Assembly: GCF_965655635.1 (NCBI RefSeq)
Contig: NZ_CBFHHE010000001.1
Location: 1-64,000, forward strand
Direction of reading: 5' to 3'
DNA from: Nereida sp965655635
Lineage (GTDB): Bacteria; Pseudomonadota; Alphaproteobacteria; Rhodobacterales; Rhodobacteraceae
DNA: 64,000 bases
Position 1 is the first letter of the stretch, and the number at the start of each line of letters is the position of its first letter. Shown here piece after piece: positions 52,271 to 62,390 of the stretch. The notes beneath the pieces were generated by a model. That model saw nothing but the letters and a program-made list of their open reading frames with translations, searched no databases and was not told the origin of the DNA. A program made the translations under genes and the position numbers.

Positions 52271-52365
52271 CAACCACAAACCCTAGCGGTAGCTTTCTGT
52301 GAGGGATTCCAGTAAGCTAAAAGGAAAACTTGAGGCAGTTCTATAAGGTCGAAAGGACCAGAGCA

Positions 52366-53499
52366 GTGAAAATTAATGTGTCCCCTGTGGTAAAAGGCAT
52401 TGCCTTGCTAAGCCTCGTTGCGACTGTTTCTGCATGCGGTCTGCCGCGTGTAGGCCCCAACAAAGCCGAGATTTTTCAAGGATCCGTTTTGCGTGAAGGC
52501 GATGCATTCATCGTCTCTGTCAACGACCGCGTGACCCGCGCCACAGCAGTAACGCCTGCGTTTGGTTTTTCGGATACGTTCATCAACGCGGGTGTTGTTG
52601 GCTCTGACGTGATCCGTCCTGGCGATGTGTTGGGGCTGACTGTCTGGGAAAACGTAGATGACGGCCTGCTTGCCGGTGCGGGGCAAAACGCCACCATTCT
52701 TGACGAAGTGCAGGTAGACGGAAACGGCAATATTTTCGTTCCCTACGCCGGCACTTTGAAGGCATCTGGCAAATCTCCAGAAGCGCTACGCCGTCTGATC
52801 ACCACGCGCCTGAACGAACAAACACCGGACCCCCAAGTGCAGGTTCGCCGCGTAGCCGGTGATGGCGCCACAGTCACTGTGGTTGGCGCGGTTGGCGCAC
52901 AAGGCGTCTACGCGATTGAGCGACCGACCCGCACGCTTTCTTCGATGCTTGCCCGTGCAGGCGGCGTGGGACTTGAAGCAGAAGTTGCACAAATTACCGT
53001 TATTCGTGGTACACATCGCGGGCAGGTTTGGTTCCAAGATCTTTATCAAGACCCGCGCTTTGACATCGCCCTGCGCGGCGGAGACCGCATTTTAGTCGAA
53101 AGAGACACCCGCGCCTATACCGTTTTGGGCGCCACTGGCAGCCAAAACCGCGTTGAATTCACCACACGCACGATCTCTGCCATTGAGGCACTTGCACAAG
53201 TGGGCGGCTTAAGCAGTAACGTAGCAGATCCAACGGGCGTTTTTGTGTTCCGCAATGAACCCGCCGAAATTACCAATCAAGTGATGGGCCGCGATGATCT
53301 ACAGGGGGCGCAGCGCGTGGCCTATGTGCTTGATCTGACCGAGCCTAATGGCATGTTCAACGCACGTGATTTCGCCGTACGTGATGACGATACGGTCTAT
53401 GTGACCGAGGCACCATTCGTGCAGTGGAACAAAACAATCGCGGCACTCACAGGATCGCTTAACTCTGTGAATACCTTGAACCCACTGGCCGGTAACTAA
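52366..53499 (+). CDS. Outer-membrane polysaccharide export lipoprotein (Wza/KpsD family)
   Basis: A protein of about 377 residues with a lipoprotein signal (VKGIALLSLVATVSAC, cysteine at residue 24). The Poly_export domain starts around VIRPGDVLGLTVWENVDDG, then VDGNGNIFVPYAG and a row of SLBB domains (VVGAVGAQGVYAIERPTRTLSSMLARAGG, YTVLGATGSQNRVEF). It forms the outer-membrane channel for capsule export. The frame opens at 52330, but the GTG at 52366 has AAAGGA at 8 bases and gives a normal lipoprotein signal. It lies between kpsS and kpsC. Confidence 0.88.
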   Translation: MKINVSPVVKGIALLSLVATVSACGLPRVGPNKAEIFQGSVLREGDAFIVSVNDRVTRATAVTPAFGFSDTFINAGVVGSDVIRPGDVLGLTVWENVDDGLLAGAGQNATILDEVQVDGNGNIFVPYAGTLKASGKSPEALRRLITTRLNEQTPDPQVQVRRVAGDGATVTVVGAVGAQGVYAIERPTRTLSSMLARAGGVGLEAEVAQITVIRGTHRGQVWFQDLYQDPRFDIALRGGDRILVERDTRAYTVLGATGSQNRVEFTTRTISAIEALAQVGGLSSNVADPTGVFVFRNEPAEITNQVMGRDDLQGAQRVAYVLDLTEPNGMFNARDFAVRDDDTVYVTEAPFVQWNKTIAALTGSLNSVNTLNPLAGN

Positions 53500-53504
53500 G
53501 CCTG

Positions 53505-55507
53505 ATGACGGCTCCACTTTCGGCCGCTGACCCAACCCGTCAGCGGCTGTTTGTCTATAATGGTGGGTTTTTGCGTCAAAAACGCGTGCGCCGTATTCTT
53601 GCGTTAAAAGGCTATGACATCCGCCTGGGCATGCCGTCAGAAGCGGATTTGATCGGTGTTTGGGGGAAATCACCAACCGCGCGCCGCGGCGAAAAGATTG
53701 CAGCCCGCACCAATGCAAAGCTTCTGCGCGTAGAAGACCCCTTTTTGAGGTCAGTGCATCCTGCCAGCGGCGGTGATCTGCCCATGGGGCTCAACATTGA
53801 CACACGCGGTTACAATTTGATCGCAGCGCGCCAAGTGACCTTGAGGTCCTGCTTGCCACGCACCCCCTTGATGACACAGCCCTGCTTGACCGTGCACGCG
53901 GTGGCATGGCGCGCATGAAGCGAAGTGCGCTTTCGAAATACAATAACTTCGTTCCTGAGGCCCCCTTTCCAAAGGACATTCCAGACGCCGGTTATGTCCT
54001 TGTGATTGATCAAACTGCAGGCGATGCCTCCATCACACATTCGGGCGCAGATGCAGATACGTTCCGCGAGATGCTACTGGATGCGCGGCTTGAAAACCCG
54101 CACGCAACGATTGTGCTGAAGACACATCCCGAAACCCAAACCGGTCGCAAAGGCGGTCATTTTGGCCCTGCAGACATTGGTGGCAACGTGGTTGTGTTGG
54201 ATCAAAGCACCAACCCGCACCGCTTGCTTGACGGCGCGATTAAAGTCTACGCCGTCAGCTCGCAAATGTGTTTTGAGGCTATAATGGCTGGTCACAAACC
54301 AATCCTGTATGGACAACCTTTTTATGCCGGTTGGGGGCTAAGCGAAGACCGTGCACCTATTGATCGACGCAGCCGCACGTTAACCCGCGCACAACTTTTT
54401 GCAGGTGCGATGATCTTATATCCTACGTGGTATGACCCCTACCGCGATACGCTCTGTAGCTTTGAAGAGGCGCTCAGCACCCTCGAAGCGCTTAGTCGTA
54501 CTTGGCGTGAAGATCATAATGGCTGGGCTGTACCAGATATGCGCCTATGGAAACGCAAGCACACACAAGCATTCTTTGGCAGCGTACGACCTGTAAAATT
54601 CGGGGGCAACATAGATACGCGGCGCGTCATGCAGTGGGGAGCACATGACAGCCATGAAGCAACCGTAGAAGACGGATTTCTCCGTTCAAAGGGCCTTGGT
54701 GCTAACTTGGTCCCGCCCCTATCGCTGGTTCTTGATAACCTTGGTATTTACTATGACCCAACCCGAGAAAGCCGCGTTGAAAAGCTAATAGGCCAGTCAC
54801 TTACTCTGGAGCCGGCGGCATTACTTCGGACCGAAGCCTTACGCCAAAAAATCATCGAGAGCGGCGTGAGCAAATATAACCTTGGGATCAAAACTGATTT
54901 ACCATCGCTCCCCAAAGGCCATTGCATTTTGGTACCGGGGCAAGTGGAAGATCATGCTTCCATCAAGCTTGGCACGTCGAAATGGCAGATCAACAGCGAT
55001 TTGTTAATTGAGACACGCCGCGCAAACCCCGATGCCATCCTGATCTACAAACCGCACCCCGACGTAGAGGCAGGTTTGCGCAAAGGCGGCTTAAGTAATG
55101 AGGCCGCAGAAGTCGCGGATATCATAGCCACGAACGCGGATGCTTTGGACCTACTCGCCCGCATCGATAGTGTTTGGACGATGACCTCAACACTCGGGTT
55201 TGAGGCGCTTTTGCGCGGTGTGCCTGTCACCTGCTTAGGGGCGCCGTTCTATGCGGGATGGGGGCTGACAACTGATATAGTAGACACCCCTGACCGCCGC
55301 ACCGCACGCCCAAACCTTGATCAATTCACACATGCAACTTTGATTGAATACCCACGCTATTACGACCCTGAGACAGGTTGCCCCTGCCCCGCCGAAGTTG
55401 CGGTTGACCGTTTAGCCATGTCTAAAGCCAATTATAGTGGACTGGGTTTGCGTCTGTTGGCTAAAGCACAAGGCGTGCTTTCAAGTTACGCACATCTTTG
55501 GCGTTAA
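53505..55507 (+). pseudogene. kpsC: Capsule Kdo-linker transferase KpsC, split by a -1 frameshift
   Basis: The frame from ATG 53505 encodes LFVYNGGFLRQKRVRRIL and on to GLNIDTRGYN, then loses family resemblance and stops at 53918. The next frame, read from the same point as DRSAPSDLEVLLATHPLDDTALL, runs to TAA 55507. Adding one T to the run at 53816-53818 restores a single protein of about 667 residues, the normal KpsC length with two transferase modules (repeated QPFYAGWGL and APFYAGWGL). KpsC extends the poly-Kdo linker of capsules. If real, the N-terminal module is lost, although the ATG at 53906 or later could express a 533-residue fragment. Its stop overlaps the ribD stop. Confidence 0.85.
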
Positions 55508-56547
55508 GCGCGGCGCCACCGGTGCAACACGTCACCGCCAATTGAACGACAGTCAACAAGCGTCCAGCGCGGGGCATCTGCCAAAACACGTTGATCAAAT
55601 GGTGCGACGGCGCCCAATCCGTCACTTCCGATAACAACACCAGCCGTCATGCACACCAGATCATCCACGAGGTTTTCGCTCAATAAAGACGCGGCGAGTC
55701 CGCCGCCCCCTTCACAAAAAACACGCGTAAGCCCCTGCGCTGCAAGCGCCCGCAGCGCGTCGGTCAGGCTGCCTTGATAAGGGACAGATCGCGCATTCGA
55801 CGACAGCTCATTCACATCCGCTGTTTTCGGGTGAACAAACCAACCCCCGTTTTGCACATCGCTATGCGCCATACCCTGCAGGGTCTCACTGATGACAACG
55901 CGGACGGGCTGATGTGAAACGCCGAAACCCCGCACATTAAGAGAAGGATTATCGGCCCGCACAGTCCCCGCGCCAACCATCACTGCATCGTGTCGGGCCC
56001 GCATCATATGAACAGCGCGCCGCGCATGTGCCCCAGTGATCCACTGGCTGTCTCCGGTTGATGTCCCAATTTTTCCGTCAAAAGATGTTGCCATCTTGAG
56101 TGTCACCAAAGGTAAACCTTCACGCGCAACTTTGAAAAACCCACGATGATCTTCATCGGCCTCTGCCGAGAGCACGCCGATATCTACCGAAATCCCTGCA
56201 TCGCGGAGCGCTTGAAATCCGAGCCCTGAAACACGGTTGTCTTCATCCTCAATCGCACAAACGACCCGAGACACTCCCGCCTCAATAAGCGCATGCGCGC
56301 AGGGCGGCGTCTTACCATGATGCGCGCAAGGCTCGAGCGTCACATATGCCGTCGCACCACGTGCCAGATGTCCTGCCTGCGCTAACGCGATCGGCTCGGC
56401 GTGCGGGCGGCCACCGTCTTGGGTCCAGCCACGCCCAACAATAACGCCGTCCTTCACAATGACACAACCAACCGCTGGGTTTGGCCACACACGCCCCTGC
56501 CCGCGCCGCCCGAGGGCAAGCGCGTGGCGCATGTGTTGCTCATCCAC
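55504..56547 (-). CDS. ribD: Bifunctional deaminase/reductase RibD
   Basis: A protein of about 347 residues. The N-terminal cytidine-deaminase-like domain has the zinc site HAEPIALAQAG and TLEPCAHHGKTPPCAHAL; the C-terminal reductase domain includes LKMATSFDGKIGTSTGDSQWITG and FCEGGGGLAASLL. It catalyses the second and third steps of riboflavin synthesis. Possible starts are TTG 56571 (overlapping the nrdR stop), GTG 56547 and ATG 56532. The GTG gives VDEQHMRHALALGRRG, closest to the family N-terminus. It is downstream of nrdR, as is usual. Confidence 0.94.
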   Translation of the reverse strand: MDEQHMRHALALGRRGQGRVWPNPAVGCVIVKDGVIVGRGWTQDGGRPHAEPIALAQAGHLARGATAYVTLEPCAHHGKTPPCAHALIEAGVSRVVCAIEDEDNRVSGLGFQALRDAGISVDIGVLSAEADEDHRGFFKVAREGLPLVTLKMATSFDGKIGTSTGDSQWITGAHARRAVHMMRARHDAVMVGAGTVRADNPSLNVRGFGVSHQPVRVVISETLQGMAHSDVQNGGWFVHPKTADVNELSSNARSVPYQGSLTDALRALAAQGLTRVFCEGGGGLAASLLSENLVDDLVCMTAGVVIGSDGLGAVAPFDQRVLADAPRWTLVDCRSIGGDVLHRWRRA

Positions 56548-56567
56548 GGATGCTAAGGCTTTGTTGA

Positions 56568-57038
56568 TCAATCGTTTTCCGGCGACACGTTCGGGCGCAG
56601 TTCACTAACAAATTTATCAAAATCATCAGCTGCTTGGAAGTTTTTGTACACGCTCGCAAATCGCACATATCCAACGGTGTCTATGCGGGCCAAAGCCTCC
56701 ATGACGATCTCACCGATCTGCTTGGAGCTAATGTCAGTCTCGCCCATGCTTTCCAATCGGCGCACTATTCCAGAGATCATCTGGTCCACGCGCTCAGGCT
56801 CAACAGGCCGTTTTTGCAGAGAAATCCGAACTGAGCGTTCCAGCTTGTCGCGGTCAAAATCTTCACGGCGTCCGTTAGATTTGATGACAACCAAGTCACG
56901 CAACTGAACACGTTCGTAAGTCGTAAAACGTCCACCACATGCGGGACAAAAACGCCGGCGGCGAATTGCGACATGGTCCTCAGCGGGACGGGAATCTTTC
57001 ACTTGTGTGTCTACGTTACCGCAAAATGGACAGCGCAT
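56568..57038 (-). CDS. nrdR: Transcriptional repressor NrdR
   Basis: A 156-residue repressor of ribonucleotide reductase genes. The N-terminal zinc ribbon has CPFCGN and CPACGGRFTTYER, and an ATP-cone domain follows (VVIKSNGRREDFDRDKLERSVRISLQKRP). It senses dATP/ATP. It heads the nrdR-ribD pair, overlapping or nearly overlapping ribD. Confidence 0.96.
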   Translation of the reverse strand: MRCPFCGNVDTQVKDSRPAEDHVAIRRRRFCPACGGRFTTYERVQLRDLVVIKSNGRREDFDRDKLERSVRISLQKRPVEPERVDQMISGIVRRLESMGETDISSKQIGEIVMEALARIDTVGYVRFASVYKNFQAADDFDKFVSELRPNVSPEND

Positions 57039-57178
57039 TGGCTATGCCCCTTCTCGTTTATTACTGCCTCGATAGGGTCTGCGCCCTACTTATCAACAGA
57101 CTATAGGACAGCAATCTAGATTTGGGTAGAAGAAAAATTCACAAACAACATCTGGGGGAAGGCTGTGCCGTCAGATGC

Positions 57179-57209
57179 AAAAACGGCGCCTGAAATAGGC
57201 GCCGTTTTG
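57179..57209 (-). terminator. Intrinsic terminator of rpoD
   Basis: AAAACGGCGCC and GGCGCCGTTTT form a perfect 11-bp stem with a 7-base loop; on the minus strand it ends in TTTTTG. It lies 38 bases past the rpoD stop. The flanking A and T runs would let it act in both directions. Confidence 0.92.
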
Positions 57210-57246
57210 TCAATATATCCGCAAAACCAGAGTTTAGCAGGGTAGT

Positions 57247-59214
57247 TTATTGATCCAAGAAAGACCGCAACTTGCGTGAACGCGACGGATGCTTGAGCTT
57301 GCGCAATGCTTTAGCCTCAATCTGGCGAATACGTTCACGGGTGACCGAGAACTGTTGGCCAACTTCCTCAAGGGTGTGGTCTGTGTTCATGCCAATACCG
57401 AAACGCATCCGCAAAACCCGCTCTTCACGCGGCGTGAGCGATGACAGAACCCGTGTTGTCGTTTCTTTCAGGTTCTCCTGAATAGCACTATCAAGCGGCA
57501 AGATCGCGTTTTTATCTTCGATGAAGTCACCAAGCTGGCTGTCTTCCTCATCCCCGATGGGCGTTTCAAGGCTGATTGGCTCTTTGGCGATTTTCATCAC
57601 TTTGCGCACTTTTTCGAGCGGCATTTGAAGCTTTTCGGCCAATTCTTCCGGTGTCGGCTCACGACCAATTTCATGGAGCATCTGACGACCCGTACGCACC
57701 AGCTTGTTGATCGTTTCAATCATGTGCACAGGGATACGGATTGTACGCGCCTGATCGGCAATCGAGCGCGTGATAGCCTGACGGATCCACCATGTGGCAT
57801 AGGTCGAAAATTTATAACCACGGCGATATTCAAACTTATCAACCGCCTTCATCAGGCCGATGTTACCCTCTTGGATCAAGTCGAGGAATTGCAGACCACG
57901 GTTGGTGTACTTTTTGGCGATCGAAATAACGAGACGAAGGTTTGCCTCGACCATTTCCTTCTTGGCCTGACGGGCTTCCTTCTCGCCTTTTTGCACCTGC
58001 TGTACGATACGGCGGAATTCAGAAATATCCAGACCAACATACTGGCCAACTTGCGCCATATCAGAACGCAACTCTTCGATTTTATCAGTCGAGCGCTCAA
58101 TCAGCGCCTGCCAGCCACGGCCGGGTTTATCACCCATGTCAGTCAGCCAGTTTGGATCAAGCTCGCGACCACGATACGCATCAACGAAATCCCGGCGGTT
58201 AATACGCGCTTGGTCCGCAAGTTTCACCATTGCACTGTCAATGGACATGATGCGGCGGTTGATGCCGTAAAGCTGGTCGATCAGCGCTTCAATACGGTTG
58301 TTGTGCAAGTGAAGCTCGTTCACTTGGGCAACAATTTCAGAGCGCAGTTTTTGATATTTCTTTTCAGCTTTCTCGCTGAAAGAGCTGCCTTCATTCAACG
58401 TGGCAGACATCCGAAGATCCTGCATCTCGCTCAACTTGCCATAGTTATGCGCAATGATTTCGAGCGCTTCCAGAACGCGTGGCTTAAGCGCAGCTTCCAT
58501 CGCCGCAAGAGAAAGGTTCGCCTGCTCATCTTCATCATCGTCATCATCAGACTGGATCAGGTTACCGTCGGCATCCAGTTCTTGTGTCGTGCTCTCTTGC
58601 TTGGGCTCGGCTCCGGGCGTCGGCACAACGGCTTCTTCCTCCTCTGCCAGCTGATCGCCAAACGTTGTTTCCAGGTCGATAACGTCACGAAGCAAAATAT
58701 CTTCGCTAAGCAATTCGTCGCGCCAAATAGTGATCGCTTGGAATGTAAGAGGGCTTTCGCAAAGGCCCAAAATCATCGTGTTGCGGCCAGCCTCAATACG
58801 TTTCGCAATCGCGATTTCGCCTTCACGGGACAACAGCTCAACGCTGCCCATCTCGCGCAGATACATGCGCACGGGATCATCAGTGCGATCCAGCTTTTCT
58901 TTTTCAGCACCAGCAAGGGCAACTTCACGCGCATCATCTTTGGTAACGACAGCTGTCGAGCCTTTGGCGTCTTCCTCTTCGGCCTCGTCGTCTTCAATAA
59001 TGTTGATGCCCATTTCCGACAGCATCGACATCACGTCTTCGATTTGCTCCGAGCTTACCTGCTCTGGCGGCAAAACTTGATTAAGTAGCCCATACGTAAT
59101 GTAGCCCCGTTCACGCCCCTCGGAGATCATTTTCTTTACGGCGGCTTGGGACATGTCCAAGTTGTGCGCGTTTTCCTGATCTTCGTTTTTGCGGTCGTCG
59201 GTGTCTTTGGCCAT
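57247..59214 (-). CDS. rpoD: Primary RNA polymerase sigma factor RpoD (sigma-70)
   Basis: A protein of about 655 residues. Region 1.1 is near MSQAAVKKMISEGRERGYITYGLLNQVLP. Region 1.2 starts at DDPVRMYLREMGSVELLSREGEI, and an acidic non-conserved insert (SDDDDDEDEQ) follows. Region 2 is VISIAKKYTNRGLQFLDLIQEGNIGLMKAVDKFEYRRGYKFSTYATWWIRQA, and region 4.2 is VGQQFSVTRERIRQIEAKALRKL. The ATG at 59214 has AAAGGA at 8 bases; upstream open frame to 59316 is not conserved. It follows dnaG on the same strand, with 218 bases between that likely hold its promoter. Confidence 0.96.
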   Translation of the reverse strand: MAKDTDDRKNEDQENAHNLDMSQAAVKKMISEGRERGYITYGLLNQVLPPEQVSSEQIEDVMSMLSEMGINIIEDDEAEEEDAKGSTAVVTKDDAREVALAGAEKEKLDRTDDPVRMYLREMGSVELLSREGEIAIAKRIEAGRNTMILGLCESPLTFQAITIWRDELLSEDILLRDVIDLETTFGDQLAEEEEAVVPTPGAEPKQESTTQELDADGNLIQSDDDDDEDEQANLSLAAMEAALKPRVLEALEIIAHNYGKLSEMQDLRMSATLNEGSSFSEKAEKKYQKLRSEIVAQVNELHLHNNRIEALIDQLYGINRRIMSIDSAMVKLADQARINRRDFVDAYRGRELDPNWLTDMGDKPGRGWQALIERSTDKIEELRSDMAQVGQYVGLDISEFRRIVQQVQKGEKEARQAKKEMVEANLRLVISIAKKYTNRGLQFLDLIQEGNIGLMKAVDKFEYRRGYKFSTYATWWIRQAITRSIADQARTIRIPVHMIETINKLVRTGRQMLHEIGREPTPEELAEKLQMPLEKVRKVMKIAKEPISLETPIGDEEDSQLGDFIEDKNAILPLDSAIQENLKETTTRVLSSLTPREERVLRMRFGIGMNTDHTLEEVGQQFSVTRERIRQIEAKALRKLKHPSRSRKLRSFLDQ

Positions 59215-59432
59215 GAGCAAAGTCCTTTGCGGCGGAGGCGACGCGGCGTGAAGGCCGCGCGGTGTAACTTTAGGCTGCCTTAATCCACGCGCACGCGACT
59301 CAGGAAAACGAATCAACCCCTCTCCGACTCATCTAACATTTTGACTGATTCGACCATGGGTCGGTGTGAGCTTAACCACATGCCTTGAGAGATGGGCATT
59401 GAAAACCCTAATTGTAAGAGGATAACCCTTCG

Positions 59433-61418
59433 TTAATTACTATTTTCAGCCTTACCGATGCTGCCCAGGAGTGCTGCAAATGCATCACGTTCATCGCGGC
59501 TTAGTTTGGCGCCGTTATCGGCCACGTCAAAATCTGCTGTGTCATCCGCGTCATCACCGCCACCGCCCCCTTGCAGACCTTCTGCGGCCTCTCGCAACCG
59601 CCACGTCAGGTTTTCCTCAACGGGTTCGCCATCGTTTCGGTCAAGGTCTTGGGAAACTTCGCGTACTTCAACTTCATGACCGCGTTGTGCCGTAAGTTTC
59701 GCGAGGGCGTCGTTCACGCACATGGATGCCAGATCGATGTTTCCGGGGCGGCGTACGGGCGGTGCGATCGCCACGTGCTTATGCGCAAATAGTTTTTCCA
59801 AAAGCGCCACACCGATCTCATGCTCAACACTCTCGATCAGCATATCAGCATCGGCCTCAATATGGCGCAGCAGAGCCCCCTGAATACGGCGATGATCGGG
59901 ATCATGACACTCAAGACGCTCAAGCGCGTCTTCGAATTCGGGCAGAACGGCTGGGTTTTTCAGCAAAGTTGCCAATACCACTGCCTCGCGCAAATGCCCC
60001 TCGGCGGCCCGTTCAGAACTTACCAAAAAGCTTGATTGCGTCGTCGGCATAGCACCCTCAGCAGGTGCTTTCCAACCGCCACCGCGCTTCCCACCGCGCG
60101 TCGTAAAGCCACCGGATGGGCGCGCTTTTGCTTGGGGGCGGAACAAATCCCACCGCAAATCTTTAATGGCCTGACCGTAGTGACTACGAATGCTTGGATC
60201 GGTGATCAGCATAATTTTCTGGCGCAGTGCCTTGTCCAATGCCGCTTTACGCTCGGGACTGTCAAAGTTACGCCCTTCAGTTTCACGTCGCCACAGCAGC
60301 TGAACCATCGGAATAGCACCATCGATCACATTTTGAACCGCCGAAGCCCCTGAAGCACGGATCAAATCATCGGGGTCTTGTCCCTCTGGCATGATTGCAA
60401 AGCGCAAAGACTTGCCCGATTGCAGTAACGGAAGCGCTAGATCAACCAAGCGCATCGCCGCCCGCAAGCCGGCCGTATCACCATCAAGGGCGATGATAGG
60501 CTCGTCGGTGACCCGCCACAAAAGCGCCAGTTGATTCTCTGTAACCGCCGTCCCGAGGGGAGCAACAGACGCGGCAAATCCCGCCTCACCCAGCGCGATG
60601 ACATCCATGTAGCCTTCAGCCACAATCAATTGCTGGCCTTTGCCTGCAGCCTCGCGAGCTGGCTTGTGGTTATAAAGACTGCGGCCCTTATCAAAAAGTT
60701 CAGTCTCTGGAGAATTGAGGTATTTTGCGTTGTCGTTGGGGTCCATCGCGCGTCCCCCAAAAGCAATCGCGCGCCCCCGTGCATCACGGATCGGAAACAT
60801 GATCCGACCTCGAAATGTATCATATGGCTTGCCACCTTTTTGGCTGGGCTTGGCCAAACCAGCACCTAAAATCAGGTCTTCAGGTACGTTTTTGCCAACG
60901 AGATGATCCCAAAGTCCCTGCCACGCATCAGGTGCAAAACCGATTTCCCAGCGCTCAAGTGCTGCCTCTGATAGACCACGCCCTTGCAAATATCTGCGGG
61001 CCTCGGCGGCCGTCGATGTACGCAGCTGCAAACGGAAATACTGCACCGCTTGTTCCATGACCTCAGCAAGTTTGCTGGCGCGGTCCAGCTTTTCAGCCGC
61101 CTTTGGATCGCGCGAAGGCATTTGCATCCCCGCCTCGCCTGCCAAAATTTCCACGGCTTCCATAAAACTAACGTTCTCGGTTTCTTTCACAAACGAAAGT
61201 GCATCACCTTTCGCCTGACAGCCAAAGCAATAGTAATATCCTTTTCGGTCATCGACGTGAAAACTGGCCGTTTTTTCATGATGAAACGGGCATGGTGCCC
61301 ACATGTCACCCTTGCCTTGGTTCGACTTGCGCGCGTCCCACATAACTTTGCGTCCCACCACGTCGGAGATCGACAGGCGGCTGCGTAATTCATCAAGGAA
61401 ACCGGGCGGCAGACTCAT
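59433..61418 (-). CDS. dnaG: DNA primase DnaG
   Basis: A 661-residue primase. The CHC2 zinc finger is CPFHHEKTASF and YYCFGC (residues about 43-70). The RNA-polymerase TOPRIM core has VAEGYMDVIAL and LDGDTAGLRAA, and a helicase-binding C-terminal region follows. It makes RNA primers for replication. It is adjacent to rpoD, part of the old macromolecular-synthesis pairing. The C-terminal end has an acidic, glycine-rich linker (GGGGGDDADD). Confidence 0.96.
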   Translation of the reverse strand: MSLPPGFLDELRSRLSISDVVGRKVMWDARKSNQGKGDMWAPCPFHHEKTASFHVDDRKGYYYCFGCQAKGDALSFVKETENVSFMEAVEILAGEAGMQMPSRDPKAAEKLDRASKLAEVMEQAVQYFRLQLRTSTAAEARRYLQGRGLSEAALERWEIGFAPDAWQGLWDHLVGKNVPEDLILGAGLAKPSQKGGKPYDTFRGRIMFPIRDARGRAIAFGGRAMDPNDNAKYLNSPETELFDKGRSLYNHKPAREAAGKGQQLIVAEGYMDVIALGEAGFAASVAPLGTAVTENQLALLWRVTDEPIIALDGDTAGLRAAMRLVDLALPLLQSGKSLRFAIMPEGQDPDDLIRASGASAVQNVIDGAIPMVQLLWRRETEGRNFDSPERKAALDKALRQKIMLITDPSIRSHYGQAIKDLRWDLFRPQAKARPSGGFTTRGGKRGGGWKAPAEGAMPTTQSSFLVSSERAAEGHLREAVVLATLLKNPAVLPEFEDALERLECHDPDHRRIQGALLRHIEADADMLIESVEHEIGVALLEKLFAHKHVAIAPPVRRPGNIDLASMCVNDALAKLTAQRGHEVEVREVSQDLDRNDGEPVEENLTWRLREAAEGLQGGGGGDDADDTADFDVADNGAKLSRDERDAFAALLGSIGKAENSN

Positions 61419-61472
61419 GTGCTTAATATCTGCTGTCTCGCGCGCAGAGTCTACACCGCCAAAGGTGAAATG

Positions 61473-62390
61473 CTAAAGGCCCTTGGCGCGGTAAGACTGT
61501 GCAACTTTATCGATGGAAACCAGATATGCAGCGGTGCGCAGATCGGGCACATCATCGCGGCCATGCCAGACGTCACGCATCGCCTGATAAGCAATCCGCA
61601 TTGTGTCATCCAACCCCAAACGCACCAATTCCAACTCATCCGCACCGCGCAAATATCGCTCCTTGAAGTCCGGACTAAGCTGCCAGCCGACACCGCTATC
61701 GGCGCTGAGACGCTCTAACTCATCTACGATCAACTGGTGGCGGGATTCTTCTTGGCGGCGCTGCATCCGGCCAAACCGGATATGCGACAGGTTTTTGACC
61801 CATTCAAAATACGACACTGTCACGCCGCCCGCGTTTGCATACATGTCGGGAATAATCACACAGCCTTTAACCGCAAGAATATCATTTGCCCCCGCCGTCA
61901 CCGGACCGTTAGCGGCCTCAATAATAAGTGGTGCCTGAACGCGTTCGGCGTTGGATTTATTAATCACACCTTCAAGGGCCGCTGGAATAAGAATATCGCA
62001 GCCCCGCTCAAGCACTTCGGCACCGTTTTTGATGTACTTACCTGCTTCAAACCGTGCCACGCCTCCGGTCTCGGCCACGCAAGTACGAAGGGCCTCAACA
62101 TCAATTCCGTTCGTGTCAACGATAGCTCCGTCACGCTCAATGACGCCAACGATCAACGCGCCATCTTCTTCTGCCAAAAACTTGGCCGCGTGATAGCCGA
62201 CGTTGCCCAGCCCCTGCACAATGACCCGTTTACCTTTCAATGACCCGCTTAAGCCTGCGGCTTTCATACCCCGCTCATCACGGAAAAACTGGCGTAGCGC
62301 ATATTGCACACCACGTCCCGTCGCCTCGACACGGCCAGCAATGCCACCGGCGTGGGTTGGCTTACCTGTTACGCAAGCTTTGGCATTAAA
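61473..62390 (-). pseudogene. Glu/Leu/Phe/Val dehydrogenase, 5'-truncated
   Basis: From about 62387 leftward the frame reads NAKACVTGKPTHAGGIAGRVEATGRGVQYALRQFF-type sequence (shown in parts: ACVTGKPTHAGG, EATGRGVQYAL), then the NAD-binding domain VIVQGLGNVGYHAAKFLAEEDG and a normal C-terminus. This is roughly the last 300 residues of a glutamate dehydrogenase-type enzyme of about 475. The catalytic N-terminal domain with the substrate lysines is missing. Upstream of NAKACVTG the resemblance stops abruptly where a truncated TadG-like gene begins on the other strand. An internal GTG (62309) could start a 278-residue product that would not be active as a dehydrogenase. Confidence 0.85.

Noticed and set aside
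57625..59088. A 487-codon open frame on the plus strand opposite rpoD.
   Set aside because: It is entirely antisense to rpoD and its translation resembles no protein; it is a by-product of rpoD codon use.
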